A stretch of 64,000 nt of DNA, from assembly GCA_030527885.1 (NCBI GenBank), contig JAUMZY010000005.1:1-64000 (forward strand), written 5' to 3'. This DNA is from Corynebacterium sp. Its GTDB lineage: Bacteria > Actinomycetota > Actinomycetes > Mycobacteriales > Mycobacteriaceae. The first letter of the stretch is position 1, and each line of letters opens with the position of its first letter. The notes below the pieces were generated by a model. That model did not search any database. It had not been told where the DNA came from and worked only from the letters and a program-made list of their open reading frames with translations. A program made the position numbers and the translations under genes. Positions 47,142-56,405 of this stretch are shown here, one piece after another.

Positions 47142-47801
47142 TCAACCACCCGGCACAATCAACCCACTCTCATACCCCACGATTACCAACTGCGCCCGAT
47201 CATTCGCCCCCACCTTCGCCATAATATTCCCCACGTGGGTTTTGGTCGTATGCACAGAAAACGCCAACTGGTCCGCAATCTCCTGATTCGACAAACCCTT
47301 AGCCACCAGCGTCAACACCTCCTGCTCCCGCAACGTGAGCTTCGCAATCAACCCCGTATCCGTCCGCACCACCGGCTTATCAACCACCCGCGCAATGAGA
47401 CTGCGGGTCGCCGTCGGCGACAGCAGCGCATCCCCCTGCGCCACCGCCTGTACTGCCCGCGCCAGCTCCTCCGGCTCCGAGCCCTTCCCAATGAAACCAC
47501 TCGCCCCCGCCCGCAACGCCGCCACAATGTTGGCGTCGTTTTCAAACGTCGTCAGAATCAACACCCGCGTATTAGGCATCTCCGGATCCGAACACACTTG
47601 CGCAGTGGCAGCAATCCCATCCATATCCGGCATGCGAATATCCATGAGCACCACATCCGGCTGCAACTGCCGAGCCAACTGCACTGCCTCCCGCCCCGTC
47701 GTGCCTTGCCCCACCACCGTGATATCACCAGTGGCGTTCAACATGACCAAAATGGCCTGCCGAATCAGCGCCTGATCATCAACCAACACCACCGTAATCA
47801 C
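47142..47801 (-). CDS. LuxR/NarL-family response regulator
   Basis: 219-residue regulator. The receiver domain has Asp54 in VLMDIRMPDMDG, and the C-terminal LuxR helix-turn-helix lies at about 150-215 (LTLREQEVLTLVAKGLSNQEIADQL). It overlaps the end of the upstream kinase gene by four bases, so the two are coupled. It probably controls the drug exporter immediately downstream. Because the kinase is broken, it may be unphosphorylated, or may take phosphate from another donor. Confidence 0.9.
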   Translation of the reverse strand: MITVVLVDDQALIRQAILVMLNATGDITVVGQGTTGREAVQLARQLQPDVVLMDIRMPDMDGIAATAQVCSDPEMPNTRVLILTTFENDANIVAALRAGASGFIGKGSEPEELARAVQAVAQGDALLSPTATRSLIARVVDKPVVRTDTGLIAKLTLREQEVLTLVAKGLSNQEIADQLAFSVHTTKTHVGNIMAKVGANDRAQLVIVGYESGLIVPGG

Positions 47802-48999
47802 GCCGCATTACCCTCCGACACCAGCGGCAACGTGGCACTGAGCTGCCACATGCTGTCATCAACCATCCCAGCCATCAACGCACCCCGCACACTAGCGGCC
47901 TGCTCCTGCAACCCCACCAAACCAAACCCATGCGACTCATTTTCCTTCTCAACATCAGTAGCAATCGGATTGGTTACAACAATGCGCAATATAGAATCCG
48001 TCAGCATCAACTTCACCACTGCTTCACTCGGCGCATCGTGTTTATAGGCATTCGTCAGCGCCTCCTGCACAATGCGGTATGCCACCCGCCCGACGGTCGT
48101 CGGCACGTGCGAAACAACATCAGCGCCCACGAGCGTCACCTGCAACCCCACTTCGCTAAAACGTTCGATAAGGTGCAGGATTTGATCAATGTGCGGCTGC
48201 GGCGCCGCCGCCCACTGGTATTCCTCCAATTGCTCTGTGGTGCGCAAATGCTCCAATAAATCCCCAATCTCCCGAAGCACCACCCGGGCCGCACTCCGCA
48301 CCGCCACCAGTGATTCCTGCGCCTGCCCCGGATCTCTTTCCATCATTTGCGACGCCACCCCCGCATTCAAACTAATCACCGAAATCTGATGCGCCACCGT
48401 ATCATGCAAATCCCTGGCTATCCGCAACCGCTCTTCCGTGATCCGCCGCGCCACTTCCGATTCCCGATCCTGCTCCCCCGCAGCGCCCGCTCCCGCACCA
48501 TGGTGACGTACTGCCGGTGCATATACACGGAATCCCCGGCCGCCCCAGCAAACGCAATAAAAAACACCGGGTGCAACATGCGGTAATCAAACAACGTGCC
48601 CGTGATCAGCCACGTCGCCGGCTCCGTAATGAGCAACGCCACCGCCGCCACACCGATACCCACCCGCATGCCACGTCGATTAAACACCCCAAAAACCGCA
48701 ATGGTCATCGCAAGCAACAACCCTGGACTCTGCTCCCGCATCACCACCGCACACACCGCATGAAAAACCACCATAACCAGGGTGATAGCAATCGGCCACC
48801 AGCGCCGCAGCGGCAACAACCCGGCCGCAATGATGGACAACCCCACCGCCAGCTGGCTGGGCCTCAGATACACATGCGCCGGGTCCGCAGCAAACGCCAC
48901 ACTGATGACCACCACTGCTGCCAATACGTCCCGCAACCAATCCGGCATGGGCGGCGGCGGATCCGGAATCACCGATTCACTAGCACGACCATCACGCAT
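47798..48999 (-). pseudogene. sensor histidine kinase broken by a frameshift
   Basis: Two overlapping frames make up one kinase. The upstream frame (48418-48999) encodes four or five membrane spans and the start of the linker (YVTMVRERALRG). The downstream frame (47798-48454) encodes the HisKA_3 domain with RIARDLHDTVAHQISV and a HATPase domain. Adding one G to the GGGGG run (complement of 48475-48479) would join them as RERALRGEQDRESEVARRI, the expected family sequence. So it is one base short in a homopolymer. This may be real inactivation, slipped-strand phase variation, or a sequencing error. Its regulator and the target exporter are intact. Confidence 0.75.
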
Positions 49000-49024
49000 G
49001 CCGTCATTCTACAGTGCACATGCG

Positions 49025-50350
49025 CTACCGACCCATGCCGGTATACCGCCATCCCGCCGCCCGCCACGCTCTAGGATTCAGCGCATTCCGGCCGTCGATA
49101 AGCTGCGGCTGCTCCACCAAATCAATCGTCGCCTGCGGATCCAAATGCGAAAACTCCTGCCACTCCGTCAGCAACAACACCAACTCCGCACCACTCAACG
49201 CCGCATTAATATCTGACTCCGTACGCAAATGCGGGAAACTCCGATGCACCCCAAACAACGCCTGCGGATCCGTCACCGTCACATCCACCCCCTGACCATG
49301 CAGCCGATCCGCCACCTCCAGGGCCGGGGAATCCCGAATATCATCACTATTCGGCTTAAACGACGCCCCCAACACCGTCACCTTCTTGCCCTGCGGCTCA
49401 TCACCTAATAACTGCAATGCCTGATCAACGACCCGATCCCGGCTGTGCTGATTAATGGCATCAACTTGACGTAAAAACGACACGGAACTCTCAACTCCTA
49501 GCTCGGTAGCACGGGCAATAAAAGCCCGAATATCTTTCGTTAAACACCCGCCCCCAAACCCAACCCCCGCACGCAAAAACTGCGAACCAATCCGCGCATC
49601 ATAACCCAACGCCTCCGCCAACTGAACCACATCCCCACCCGTGCGTTCACACAGCTCAGCCATGGAATTAATGAAACTAATCTTGGTGGCCAAAAACGAA
49701 TTAGCCGCAACCTTCACCAACTCCGCCGTGGCGTAATTACTCACCACCAGCGGCACCCCCGCAGCCAACGCCGGCGCATACACCTCATCCAGCACCGCCC
49801 GACCCCGGCGCGCCAACTCCTCATCCGCCGGCAGCCCGTACACAATCCGATCCGGGCGCAGCGTATCTGCCACGGCGAACCCTTCCCGCAGGAATTCGGG
49901 GTTCCACACCAAGGCGATGCCGTGCGCTGCCAAGCGGCTCCCCAATTGTTCTGCCGTACCCACCGGCACCGTTGATTTCCCCACCACCACTGGTGGCTCC
50001 GCCCCCGCCGTCGCAATCACCGCATCAACCGCCGCCGTCACAAAACTCACATCCGCGGCCAACCCATCCGCCACCTGCGGCGTCCCCACCGTGATGAAAT
50101 GCACTTCCGCCGCAGCCAGGACCGCCGTTGCTGCTGGCGTCGCCGCCCCCACAAACCGCAACCGCCCTGACTCCAGGGCTTCTGCCAAAAGCTCCGGCAA
50201 CCCGGGTTCAAAAAACGTGCATTCACCCGCCGACAAACGGGCAATCTTGGCGGTATCCGTATCAATACCAACAACCTCATGCCCCAACGTCGTCAAGCAC
50301 ACAGCATGCACAACACCCAGGTAACCGCAACCAATGACAGTGATCCTCAT
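49025..50350 (-). CDS. ugd: UDP-glucose 6-dehydrogenase
   Basis: NAD-dependent enzyme of 441 residues that converts UDP-glucose to UDP-glucuronate by two oxidations. The N-terminal Rossmann motif GCGYLG is at 7-12. The catalytic Cys269 is in GVGFGGGCLTKD, with FINSMAELCE in the dimer helix and a C-terminal UDP-binding domain from about 310. All key residues are present. It starts two bases after the stop of the upstream kinase-fold gene, so it is the last gene of a four-gene operon with a glycosyltransferase. This suggests UDP-glucuronate, or a sugar made from it, is the donor for that transferase. Confidence 0.92.
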   Translation of the reverse strand: MRITVIGCGYLGVVHAVCLTTLGHEVVGIDTDTAKIARLSAGECTFFEPGLPELLAEALESGRLRFVGAATPAATAVLAAAEVHFITVGTPQVADGLAADVSFVTAAVDAVIATAGAEPPVVVGKSTVPVGTAEQLGSRLAAHGIALVWNPEFLREGFAVADTLRPDRIVYGLPADEELARRGRAVLDEVYAPALAAGVPLVVSNYATAELVKVAANSFLATKISFINSMAELCERTGGDVVQLAEALGYDARIGSQFLRAGVGFGGGCLTKDIRAFIARATELGVESSVSFLRQVDAINQHSRDRVVDQALQLLGDEPQGKKVTVLGASFKPNSDDIRDSPALEVADRLHGQGVDVTVTDPQALFGVHRSFPHLRTESDINAALSGAELVLLLTEWQEFSHLDPQATIDLVEQPQLIDGRNALNPRAWRAAGWRYTGMGR

Positions 50351-50352
50351 GA

Positions 50353-51309
50353 CTATCTTTCGTTATTAAACGTCGCCATCCACGCCGGCAACCATGCGGC
50401 AGCAGCTGGCCGGAAACTATACAAACCAGCCAATCGTAACCGCGCCACCTGCTGATAAGCCGCCAGCCGCGCCGGGCTGACCTGTAATGTTTCCGCCAAC
50501 TCCTGCACCACACCGCACATCACATCACGAACTTCATCGTTGATGCGCCCCTGGTGCCACCGCAGCTCCGAATACGCCAGCAAATTACCCAAGTCAACGG
50601 CGGCTTCCCCGTACGCCAGCATGTTTATATCCAACAACCCCAACCGCGACCCATCGAAAAACAGGTTCTTGTCATGCACGTTGCGGTGCACCAACACGGC
50701 GCGGTCCGGGGTGCCCCTGGTGACAGCCGATACCGCCTCCGCCACCAGGGTTTTCGGCAGGGTGGGCACACGGTTGGCCCACCATTGCAGTTCACTGGCG
50801 GTATCGGTGGCGAAGAAATTCTTCACCGGAACCTTCACCGTGACGAATTGCGGCCACAGGTTGGCGAACTGCTGCCACGCGGGTGCGGCCTCCACGCTGA
50901 AATCATGAATGTTGATGCCCGGTAGCCGCGTCAAAATCAGCATCGAATCGGTGTGCGATAGCACCCGGGGAATGTTCAAATCCAGGGCGACAGCCGGCCG
51001 CTCCATCATGGCGTGCGCCTGCATGATCGGCTTAATCTGCCACGGCTCCACATAGGCATACACCCGATCAACATCCAAGATCACAGCACGTTGGTGCCAC
51101 CGGTGGCTCACCAGCCCGGCGTGCGGCGTCAGGTACGGCAGCGCCGTATCCACTCCGAAATCCGCCAGATCATAACTGCCATCTGGGTGGATGATGCCGG
51201 CGCGCACGCGGGAGTGTTCGTCAATGTATTCGATAGCGATGCCGCCGTCGTCCTGCGGCCAGCCGCGCCGCACACCGGGTAATTGGGATAACACATCAAA
51301 AGGATTCAT
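50353..51309 (-). CDS. APH-fold phosphotransferase-like protein, probable pseudokinase (HRN variant)
   Basis: 318-residue protein of the aminoglycoside phosphotransferase/choline-kinase fold. The catalytic loop reads VLVHRNVHDKN, whereas related actinobacterial proteins have HRDLHDK; the catalytic-base Asp is Asn (codon AAC, one base from GAC). The metal-binding LLDIN later in the chain keeps its Asp. The N-lobe strand that usually carries the ATP lysine reads YAYVEP, without Lys. It therefore looks catalytically dead. It overlaps the next kinase-like gene by four bases and shares its operon with a glycosyltransferase and ugd. It may bind sugar or nucleotide, or act as a scaffold. Antibiotic resistance is unlikely. 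Confidence 0.8.
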   Translation of the reverse strand: MNPFDVLSQLPGVRRGWPQDDGGIAIEYIDEHSRVRAGIIHPDGSYDLADFGVDTALPYLTPHAGLVSHRWHQRAVILDVDRVYAYVEPWQIKPIMQAHAMMERPAVALDLNIPRVLSHTDSMLILTRLPGINIHDFSVEAAPAWQQFANLWPQFVTVKVPVKNFFATDTASELQWWANRVPTLPKTLVAEAVSAVTRGTPDRAVLVHRNVHDKNLFFDGSRLGLLDINMLAYGEAAVDLGNLLAYSELRWHQGRINDEVRDVMCGVVQELAETLQVSPARLAAYQQVARLRLAGLYSFRPAAAAWLPAWMATFNNER

Positions 51310-52328
51310 GCTAACAGCTCCTTTACTGCATCTAATTCAGCAAAAATCTCTGTCTCCCAATCTAAATGAGCTTGCCGCAACGGGTTCCCAATATGTAGAA
51401 GTTTTGCTTGGGCTTGGGCGTGGCGGAGGGTACGCGCATTCGGCAACTTCCCACCACCCGCTTGATACCCAGCAATAAACCGCTCACCCGCCGCCGGGTC
51501 ACTGTTTTCCACATACGACCCCACATCCACCGCCACCGGATTACCACAGGCCCGCTCGAAATTCGTCAACCACAATTGCGACCCATCCGTGAGCACCTGC
51601 GCCGGGGTGGCATCCCCATGGCTGAAAACCTGCTTCCTGCCCAGGTCCTCCAGGCGACCAGTGACCCAATTCAACCGCGCCGCCAACACCGGATTCAAAT
51701 ACCTAAACAACTGCGCCAAGGCCGAAACCTGCCGAAACACATTAGTCGAAGGTGCCTCCGGCGGGGCCAACCGGTGCAGCTGCGCAAACAACATGCCCGC
51801 CGCCGTATCCAACTCCGGGGCGTGCGCGGTGGATAAATCCTGATTCCCCACAAATTCATGCACCGTTAAGTGTGGGTTATTCGTTGGCCCCAACTTACGC
51901 GGTGTGGGCACCCCCGTGATGCGATGATGCGGCAACTGCCGGTGCGACACCTGAATCACATGATTACCATGCTTCAACACCACCCGCCGCGACGGAATAT
52001 ACCGCAACACCTCCGCGGAAAACCCCACGTTGATTAAGTGCGGTGCCAATTCCTCATCGGCTTTTAACTCACCCTGCTGCAATAAAATCTCCGGCGATAA
52101 CCACGTGGTTGACTGCCACAAATCATGATGCTGCGCCCACTGGGCCACCCGCTGCGCATGCCCATGACTATTCGGCCACAACACCCGCGCCCACCTATTA
52201 TCGGAAAGCCCCAGCACAATGGCGGATTCAGGTTTGATGCGCACTTGTGTGATGGTGGTTTCCCGCCCTAACAACTCAGCGCGGCCCTGGTCGTCGAACA
52301 ATGCCCGGAGCAAAATTGATGTATCCAT
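51306..52328 (-). CDS. APH-fold phosphotransferase-like protein, probable pseudokinase (NFE variant)
   Basis: 340-residue protein of the same fold as its neighbour, but only distantly similar to it. Its catalytic loop VFSHGDATPAQV keeps the Asp that the neighbour has lost. The metal-binding motif, normally VDFDRA, is LTNFERA: the Asp is Asn (codon AAT, one base from GAT). So the two adjacent proteins lack different essential residues. Good AAGGAAA ribosome-binding site 6 bases before the ATG. It sits between the glycosyltransferase and the other kinase-like gene. Heterodimer formation is possible, but the sequence does not show it. Confidence 0.8.
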   Translation of the reverse strand: MDTSILLRALFDDQGRAELLGRETTITQVRIKPESAIVLGLSDNRWARVLWPNSHGHAQRVAQWAQHHDLWQSTTWLSPEILLQQGELKADEELAPHLINVGFSAEVLRYIPSRRVVLKHGNHVIQVSHRQLPHHRITGVPTPRKLGPTNNPHLTVHEFVGNQDLSTAHAPELDTAAGMLFAQLHRLAPPEAPSTNVFRQVSALAQLFRYLNPVLAARLNWVTGRLEDLGRKQVFSHGDATPAQVLTDGSQLWLTNFERACGNPVAVDVGSYVENSDPAAGERFIAGYQAGGGKLPNARTLRHAQAQAKLLHIGNPLRQAHLDWETEIFAELDAVKELLA

Positions 52329-52400
52329 GATCGGTTTCCTTAACTTAATTGGTTGAATGCTTGCTTTACGACGTTTCCCGTTGCAGATTGCTGATAATGC

Positions 52401-53528
52401 TCACTCCCGTCCCGGCATCCGACCAGCATGCAGATAAGTCAAACCCAAAATGGTTTTCACCACCCGCGACCAATCACACCGACGCACCGCCCGACACCGC
52501 GCCCGTTCCCCTAACTCCCACCGCCGCAGTGGATAACACACCAGATAATCAATGGCCTGCGCCAACGCATTCGCATTCGACCCCGGCACCAACACCCCAG
52601 CATCACCCACTGCCTGCGGAATCTGCCCAATATTCGAAGCCACCACCGGCAACCCCGCACCCAAGTACTCATACACCTGCAACGGCGAAAAATAATGATG
52701 CTCCGACACCATTTCCGGATACGGGGCAATACCAATCGCCGACCCCTTGAGCTGCGCCGGAATATCCGCCGGGCTCACCGCACCCCGAAAATCCGCATCC
52801 ACCTGCAACTGCCGTGCCAAATCCATCAACGGCATCCGCTGCGGCCCATCACCAATGATGCGCAACTGCCACGGCTCATGTGCCATCGCTGCTGCCCGAA
52901 TCGCATACTCCACCCCATGCCACGGCTTGAGCGTGCCAACAAATGCCACCACCGTGCGCCGCGGATCCTCCGGCTGCGGAAAAAACCGATCAGTATTCAC
53001 CCCATTCGGCACCGTATACGCCCGCGCCGCCGGAACATGCCGCAACACCCACCGCCGAATCGGATCAGACACACAAATGGTTGCGGCCGCATGGGTTGCC
53101 TGCGCCTGCAACGCCAACAACGCCGATTCATAATCCACCAGCTCACACCGCATCCGATGCTCATCAATCAGCGGCACATTCACCTCCAATACGCCCGGCT
53201 GATAAGCATCCGCAATGATCTGACTGAACAGGGAATACCGCTCATAAATCAGATCGAAACCCCGACGGGTAATCTCCATGCCGAAATCCTGTGCGATATC
53301 CCGCTGCGCTTGTTCCCGCTTGACCGGGGCGGCGTGGTTGATGGTGCGTTCGATAACCTCCACGTCAGCTAGGTCGTGGGGGATGTGGGTGCCGCGCCGG
53401 GTGGTGAAGATGGTGACGCTGTGCCCTTGGGCGCGTAGTTCGCGTACCACTTCTTGGATGTGCACGCTGGCTCCTTTGGTGCCGAAGATGGGAACGCGGG
53501 GATCAATGCTGACGTATGCGATGTGCAT
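52401..53528 (-). CDS. GT4-family glycosyltransferase
   Basis: 375-residue cytoplasmic or membrane-associated glycosyltransferase of the retaining GT-B fold. The N-terminal domain opens HIAYVSIDPRVPIFGTKGASVHIQEVVREL, with the glycine-rich acceptor loop. The C-terminal donor domain has VGTLKPWHGVEYAI, IIGDGPQ, and the EX7E-type stretch SPLQVYEYLGAGLPVVAS. It is the first gene of the operon ending in ugd, so a glucuronate- or glucose-derived nucleotide sugar may be the donor. The acceptor is unknown; a wall polysaccharide or glycolipid is reasonable. A 9-bp inverted repeat lies 58-88 bases upstream of the start. Confidence 0.85.
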   Translation of the reverse strand: MHIAYVSIDPRVPIFGTKGASVHIQEVVRELRAQGHSVTIFTTRRGTHIPHDLADVEVIERTINHAAPVKREQAQRDIAQDFGMEITRRGFDLIYERYSLFSQIIADAYQPGVLEVNVPLIDEHRMRCELVDYESALLALQAQATHAAATICVSDPIRRWVLRHVPAARAYTVPNGVNTDRFFPQPEDPRRTVVAFVGTLKPWHGVEYAIRAAAMAHEPWQLRIIGDGPQRMPLMDLARQLQVDADFRGAVSPADIPAQLKGSAIGIAPYPEMVSEHHYFSPLQVYEYLGAGLPVVASNIGQIPQAVGDAGVLVPGSNANALAQAIDYLVCYPLRRWELGERARCRAVRRCDWSRVVKTILGLTYLHAGRMPGRE

Positions 53529-53585
53529 GATTAGGGCTCCCTGAACACCTCGGAAGCATAAGGGATCTGCGCATGATTGATACCG

Positions 53586-53616
53586 TGCGCATCAGGGCTG
53601 GGGGTTATGATGCGCA
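53586..53616. promoter_or_regulatory. inverted repeat upstream of the glycosyltransferase operon
   Basis: TGCGCATCA (53586-53594) and TGATGCGCA (53608-53616) are perfect 9-bp inverted copies 13 bases apart, upstream of the GT4 start at 53528. This could be an operator; no matching regulator is adjacent. Confidence 0.35.
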
Positions 53617-55042
53617 ACATAATTTGTAAGGAAAGCCCTCCTGAGTTGGTAGCACTCATAGTATTTATTCCTCAAAAACTATTGCATAACAGGTTGGTAA
53701 ATATTTTTTGCTGTGATTATTAGGTGTCGCTTATTTTGTGGCGTTATTGCCTAAGCCCTACGCTAGTGACAAGGGCAAACAAAGTACAGCATCATGAAAG
53801 AATTAAAATATAGACGAAATTTACCTATAAATGTTTATTGGTTCGTTATCCTTGCTAGGGGGGCAAATTGGCAAACCTGCAACAGATGGGAGTATGAAGA
53901 TTTACTAATCTAGCAACCTAAATTTTCATTTTCGCCCATGTAGATAGTATGAATGATGGGAGCTGGAACCTGGTTATGCAGCATGAATACTACATTTTGG
54001 TGAGGCGGGCAGATGTCGCGGCAAATCCATCCCATCGGCTGTGAGAGTGGTGCCACCGAGTTGCATCACCAATTCGATACGCTGGGGGAGTAGCTTGCAT
54101 GATGATTACTTGGGTTGAGTGCGATGAGAAACTCCGAACGCCGAAGCGCCAACAATCGTGGTTGCGCAGTGGCCACGCTGATACTGCGGTTCATAATCAG
54201 CAATGAACTTCGTAACAGACGTGTTCGAGAATCACTGTTTATGGTGTTGGCATCCTGGTTGTGCACTAGATGATTGGGTGCATTGCGCGTCAGTGAGTGA
54301 TAGTCATTGCATTCCCAATTTAAATAAAAATCTAGGTCAAAACCAGTTGCTGCCGATAATGCAGGTTTTCCTCGCTCTGAGGCCAAAACACCTCAGAGTG
54401 TGAGGTCTGCGCCTGGTCGATGATGTCTTGCCACACGCCGATGATGGCGGAGTTGTCCAGTGTATCGAACTTCGCCAACAAATCCACCATATCCACCCAA
54501 AAACTATCGCACTCTAGTTTGATTCAACGCCGCATGATACCCACCATGATCCGCCGATTTACCAACAGGCCCGGTACGTCAGGATCCTGCCGGCACGGAC
54601 TATTACACTGATAAAAGCCATAATTCAAAGCTGGCTGTCACTTAAAGAAATGAAGAATGCATGTGTCATTCCAGTTATGGTTATGCCCCATAAACGGAAA
54701 TCCTGCATCATTATCGAAAGCATTTGCGGTCTAGATATAGCGATCCGAAAATTCATTAGGTACCGGTTTGGCACTACGGTGAAACTACGTATGCTCTTCA
54801 CTCGTGTGGCTCGGTGCCAAATCCAGCAACACTCGAATGTGTCACTCATGCCATCACTATCGGAATCAGCAAAACTCTGGGGGTAAAATTGGTATAGAAC
54901 GCCAGATTCCGGGGTGGGGAAGTGTGCGGCAGCTATATCCACAGGATAACCGTAATTTATTGACGAATAATGCACCAACAGGTGTCGACAAACAAATAAA
55001 ACCTTAATATGTAACCTGCGAATATCGCAGGAATGGGGGTAG
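53617..55042. other. gene-poor, AT-rich stretch with gene remnants
   Basis: About 1.4 kb without an intact gene. The part at 53640-53950 is strongly AT-rich; it holds one 39-residue frame (53794-53913) with no support. The rest contains fragments of a GH13 glucosidase on the - strand. A separate - strand fragment at 54332-54509 includes WVDMVDLLAKFDTLDNSA and reads like protein, but has no recognised family. Confidence 0.6.
53960..54985 (-). pseudogene. decayed GH13 alpha-glucosidase-like gene
   Basis: Fragments in the order of a GH13 alpha-glucosidase, with most of the barrel missing. Near 54840-54950 the - strand encodes ESGVLYQFYPQSFADSDSDG, the standard GH13 start (VLYQIYPRSFADSNGDG). 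Near 54070-54190 it encodes SVATAQPRLLALRRSEFLIALNPSNHH, a shortened version of the C-terminal LIALRRE...LVALN region. In a third frame to about 54000 it encodes IELVMQLGGTTLTADGMDLP, like the last strands. Frame changes and stops lie between the fragments. An alpha-glucosidase beside malEFG would finish maltodextrin breakdown. The boundaries are approximate. Confidence 0.5.
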
Positions 55043-55058
55043 TGTGTGACATATCACA
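55043..55058 (+). promoter_or_regulatory. GlxR/CRP-like site upstream of malE
   Basis: TGTGTGACATATCACA matches the GlxR consensus TGTGANNTANNTCACA at 10 of 12 defined positions, 114 bases before the malE start. GlxR is the cAMP-responsive global regulator of corynebacteria. Confidence 0.45.
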
Positions 55059-55108
55059 AGTGTGCATCTTTCGTAAATGAGGTCACTATGTTTAAATCAA
55101 AAATAATT

Positions 55109-55127
55109 ATGCATAAAATTTATGTAT
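55109..55127 (+). promoter_or_regulatory. palindromic operator-like site in the malE promoter region
   Basis: ATGCATAAA and TTTATGTAT are inverted half-sites around a single A, with one mismatch, 45 bases before malE. The exact core is CATAAAATTTATG (55112-55124). It would suit a repressor such as a LacI-type maltose regulator, but none is encoded nearby. Confidence 0.35.
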
Positions 55128-55171
55128 GCTTAATTTTCATCTCAAATTCATAATAAAAGAAAGTGACGACC

Positions 55172-56383
55172 ATGAAACGCACGGTCCTGGCAACACTTGC
55201 CACCACCCTCGTCGCAGCTCTCACCCTCACTGCTTGCTCGTCTACCAATACTGCCAGCAAAGACAACGTTGAACTCACTGTCTGGACCAGCCAAGAAGAC
55301 CAAACCAACAACGGTGCATGGCTCCAAACCATGCAAACCAAATTTGCCGAAGCTCACCCAGAACTAAAAATCTCCTGGAAAAACTCCGTCGTCTCCGCAG
55401 CTGACGCTGCCACCACTGTCAGCCAAGATCCAGCTGCAGCCGCTGATGTCTACCTCTTCGCCAACGATCAACTAGGTTCTCTTCTCTCCTCTGGAGCCAT
55501 CGGTCAACTTTCTGATTCCGGCGAAAAACTACTCAAAGAATACGACGAAGAAAACCTCATCAACTCCGTCAAAGGCACCGATGGTAACTACTACGGCCTG
55601 CCCTACGAACCCAACACCTGGTTCCTCTACTACGACAAATCCAAACTCAGCACTGATGATGTCAAATCTTTTGACACCATGCTAGAGAAAGCCAAAGTCT
55701 CCTTCCCGATGTCCGACTCCTGGTACATCTCTGCCTTCTACGCTGGCGCCGGCGCTACCTACTTTGGCGCCAACGGTCTTGACGAAGCCGCCGGCATCAA
55801 GGCTGGTGACAAAGCTACTGATGTTACCAAATACCTCGTGCAAGTCGCCAACAACCCCAACTTCATCAATGACCACGAAGGCGCTGGCCTTGGCTCTCTC
55901 GGTAAGGGCGTTGATGTCGTCTTCACCGGCGCTTGGAATGCCGAAAACGCCAAAAAAGCTCTCGGCGACAATTTCGGTGTAGCCGAGCCCCCCATGTTCA
56001 ACCTCAACGGCCAAGACACCCAACTTAAAGCCTTCTCTGGCTCTAAAGCAGTCGCCTACAACCCCAACACCAAAAACCCCCAGGTGGCAGCCATGTTTTC
56101 TGAATTCTTGGCAAGCACCGACTCCCAAAAAATCCATTACGAGAAAAATGGTGTCATCCCCGCGGACAAAACCCTCGCATCTGATCCCACCATCAGCGCC
56201 GACCCAGTAGCTATCGCAATCATAGAAACCGTCACCAACGACTCCATTCTCCAACCCGCCTTCAAACAAATGACCAACTACTGGAAACCCGCCGAAAACT
56301 TCGGTAAAGCCATCGTCAACCATGAAGTAACCGACGATAATGCTGCTGAAAAAACCGACGCCTGGTTCAACGCCTACAAATAA
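55172..56383 (+). CDS. malE: maltose/maltodextrin ABC transporter substrate-binding lipoprotein
   Basis: 403-residue extracellular binding protein anchored by a lipid on Cys22: the signal peptide ends LTLTAC, a lipobox. The rest is a family 1 solute-binding protein, with ELTVWTSQEDQTNNGAWLQTMQTKF after the anchor, VKGTDGNYYGLPYEPNTWFLYYDKSKL in the hinge and DVVFTGAWNAENAK in the second lobe. ATG 55172 is preferred to the in-frame GTG 55163, because it gives the proper signal peptide and follows AAGAAAG by 8 bases. First gene of malEFG. The pullulanase and msiK nearby support a maltodextrin substrate. Confidence 0.88.
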   Translation: MKRTVLATLATTLVAALTLTACSSTNTASKDNVELTVWTSQEDQTNNGAWLQTMQTKFAEAHPELKISWKNSVVSAADAATTVSQDPAAAADVYLFANDQLGSLLSSGAIGQLSDSGEKLLKEYDEENLINSVKGTDGNYYGLPYEPNTWFLYYDKSKLSTDDVKSFDTMLEKAKVSFPMSDSWYISAFYAGAGATYFGANGLDEAAGIKAGDKATDVTKYLVQVANNPNFINDHEGAGLGSLGKGVDVVFTGAWNAENAKKALGDNFGVAEPPMFNLNGQDTQLKAFSGSKAVAYNPNTKNPQVAAMFSEFLASTDSQKIHYEKNGVIPADKTLASDPTISADPVAIAIIETVTNDSILQPAFKQMTNYWKPAENFGKAIVNHEVTDDNAAEKTDAWFNAYK

Positions 56384-56405
56384 CCCCCACACCTAAGGAC
56401 CAAGC

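Noticed and set aside
50353..52328. Aminoglycoside resistance by the two APH-fold genes
   Set aside because: Both lack essential catalytic residues and lie in a glycosyltransferase/ugd operon, so a resistance role is not supported.
53794..53913. 39-residue frame in the AT-rich gap
   Set aside because: No ribosome-binding site or promoter signal beyond general AT-richness; the composition is what AT-rich spacer DNA gives by chance.
54420..54611. 63-codon frame on the + strand
   Set aside because: Overlaps - strand protein-like remnants and has no start signals.
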